DNA of 64,000 nucleotides from positions 62,073,414-62,137,413 of the forward strand of contig JARCOQ010000005.1 in NCBI GenBank assembly GCA_029207755.1, read 5' to 3'. A program made the position numbers and the translations under genes. A model generated the notes under the pieces. It had not been told where the DNA came from, did no database searches, and saw only the letters and a program-made list of their open reading frames with translations. The DNA comes from Chamaea fasciata (lineage: Eukaryota > Chordata > Aves > Passeriformes > Sylviidae). This document shows, piece after piece, positions 62,573 through 64,000 of the stretch (position 1 is its first letter; every line of letters starts with the position of its first letter).

Positions 62573-64000
62573 GTGAAAAACTGGGACTAGCTGTGCCATA
62601 GTAGATGACCACCCTTAGCTTCATGTAGTGGTTTGTAGTCTTGGCTGATAAAAATACAGCAAACTAGAGGACCAGAAAAGTCTGTTGAAGAAATTCTCTC
62701 TGAGCAACAAAAAGCCAGAACTCCAGAGGATCAGGAGTGCTTAACAGGAGCTGCAGGTGGTGGGAGATGCTTAGCTGGAGCCACTTAAGAGGAACTGCTA
62801 AAGGAGTTAGAATAGCTACAAGAGGCAGCAAGCAGAGGGACTAGTCAGGGGTTCCAACCCCATCTCAGCTCCAGCCTGAGGAAGCCTTTGCTACCCAACA
62901 GGTGTGTGGCAGTCCCCCTGAACTGTCAGCTGTGAGTGGAGTGTTTCCAGACCAGGGGAGCAATGGTCTGCTCTAGCAGCTCTGCCAGCAAGCAATGAGA
63001 AAGGGCTTTGGCAAGCATTTTGAGAGCTGGTGGATGCCTGTTATTTTGTTTATGTTCCTTTGTCCTTTTCTTCTTTATTTCCAAAACAGTGCTGTTCTGC
63101 TAAGCCATTTATTTGTGAGCAAGGAAGTAGAACTCTCTGAATACTCAGTTAATTTATTTTTTCTCAGGTTGGAAGTTGGAACATAAAATTCTGTTTATTA
63201 ATGAAATTGAACTGCCCTTGCTGTTGTCAGTCAGACTGGCAGGAAGGGTACACTTATTCCTTCCTCAGTTTTTATCTTTTCCTTCTCGGAAACTTGAGGC
63301 AAGGGTGAGGAAAGCTGCTTGTTGCCTGTGTTTGAGCTCTTTGCAGACTTGATGAGTGTCTAGTGAAAGTCTGCAGGAGAACTTATTTGGAGGTTGGTAC
63401 CACAAAACTGGGGTTTCAGTTTATATACAGGAAAAAATAAAGGGCCTGACCCCTTGGCAGCCTGGCAGCCTTTACACCTCTCCTAAGTGGAGCCTGAATT
63501 CCTGACTGCATCTGAGATGTGCTCGCCACGTGTGGTTACAGTCTGCAAAGGTGTGTAGAAACTGGATGTAAAATAACTCATATGAGGGGTAGCACAGGTC
63601 TAAACCCAACGGCCTGAACTTCTAAGGTCAAACAGGCCCAGGCAAAGCCCTGGTTAAGTGCCCAACAAGTGAAGCACATGCCAGCACAGATGCACTGCAC
63701 TGCAGTTCCCTGTGCTAGCCAGAGGAATGAGGTAGGTGTGCCCTCACACTGCCATGTCTCTCTAGGACATTGCCAAGGTATTCTAAGTTTCACCTGGGAG
63801 GCCTAGGAGAGGAAATAAGTGCCTTTGGTTATGTCCCCACTGCAAATGGGGCCAGAGGTATGCTCTGATGATGCCACAAGCATTGTACAGAGCCTTTGGG
63901 AAGGCTTTTTACAGCTGGCCCACAGCCAACTGTGAAACAGCTTCTGTTCTGATGGCCTTTCTGGTGACTGCACTTTCAGAGCACTACGAACAGTATCAGC

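Larger units (their letters stand above)
24957..64000 (-). other. SYN3: Large SYN3 intron upstream of the 63-bp exon (at least 39 kb, partial)
   Basis: Everything from the acceptor at 24957 to the window end appears to be one intron. I searched on the minus strand for the preceding synapsin exons (motifs around YNFC.KPWVF and FPNHKPM) and on the plus strand for TIMP3 exons, and found neither. It holds CR1 pieces, two MIR-like SINEs, homopolymer tracts and a perfect hairpin, listed separately. In mammals the gene's largest intron in this part hosts TIMP3 in the opposite orientation, so that gene is expected at higher coordinates. Stretches not listed separately show nothing I can name. Confidence 0.75.

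Noticed and set aside
25000..64000. TIMP3 exons and the SYN3 exons preceding the 63-bp exon
   Set aside because: I looked for their conserved words on the appropriate strands and found none. I cannot exclude a missed short exon without an alignment.
1..64000. tRNA, rRNA, CRISPR arrays, bacterial-type operons
   Set aside because: No cloverleaf with A/B boxes, rRNA words, spaced direct-repeat arrays or tightly packed genes were seen. The sequence is vertebrate intron.

Overview
The window looks like an interior piece of a bird nuclear genome. The evidence is a mammal-like exon/intron layout with very long introns, several truncated CR1 LINE 3' ends of the avian type (hallmark 'GATTCTATGA/TCATAGAATC' tails), two old MIR-like SINEs, microsatellites, no operons and no long intact ORFs. 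Nothing in it looks bacterial or viral. Most open frames are chance.

The one gene I can support is synapsin III (SYN3), on the minus strand. Five coding exons are recognisable, each bounded by canonical AG/GT sites in compatible phases. In transcript order they are 24956-24894 (63 bp), 15482-15340 (143 bp), 10026-9952 (75 bp), 6578-6476 (103 bp) and 522-388 (135 bp). Together they encode 173 uninterrupted codons, covering the second half of the ATP-binding C domain and the start of the C-terminal tail. Upstream exons (N-terminal A/B domains and first half of C) must lie beyond 64000, and the last exons (J/E-type tail) before position 1. Residue choices ([47 protein letters not shown]) match SYN3 rather than SYN1 or SYN2.

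Layout: 1-387 is the intron after the 135-bp exon. 523-6475 is an intron with a CpG-rich spot, a CR1 copy and a large GGGA/GGAA microsatellite. 6579-9951 has a CR1 remnant. 10027-15339 has another CR1 copy. 15483-24893 is mostly unique sequence. 24957-64000 is at least 39 kb of one intron with two MIR-like copies, three CR1 pieces, homopolymer tracts and a perfect 12-bp hairpin. In mammals this part of SYN3 hosts TIMP3 nested on the opposite strand. I looked for TIMP3 exons here and found none, so it probably lies further toward higher coordinates.

I see no clearly new biological system. The observations most worth a second look are the CpG-rich 21-bp duplication next to a CR1 copy, the purine-only microsatellite, a candidate plus-strand exon at 60185-60279, a frame open on both strands near 46.5-47.0 kb, and the hairpin at 36901-36934.
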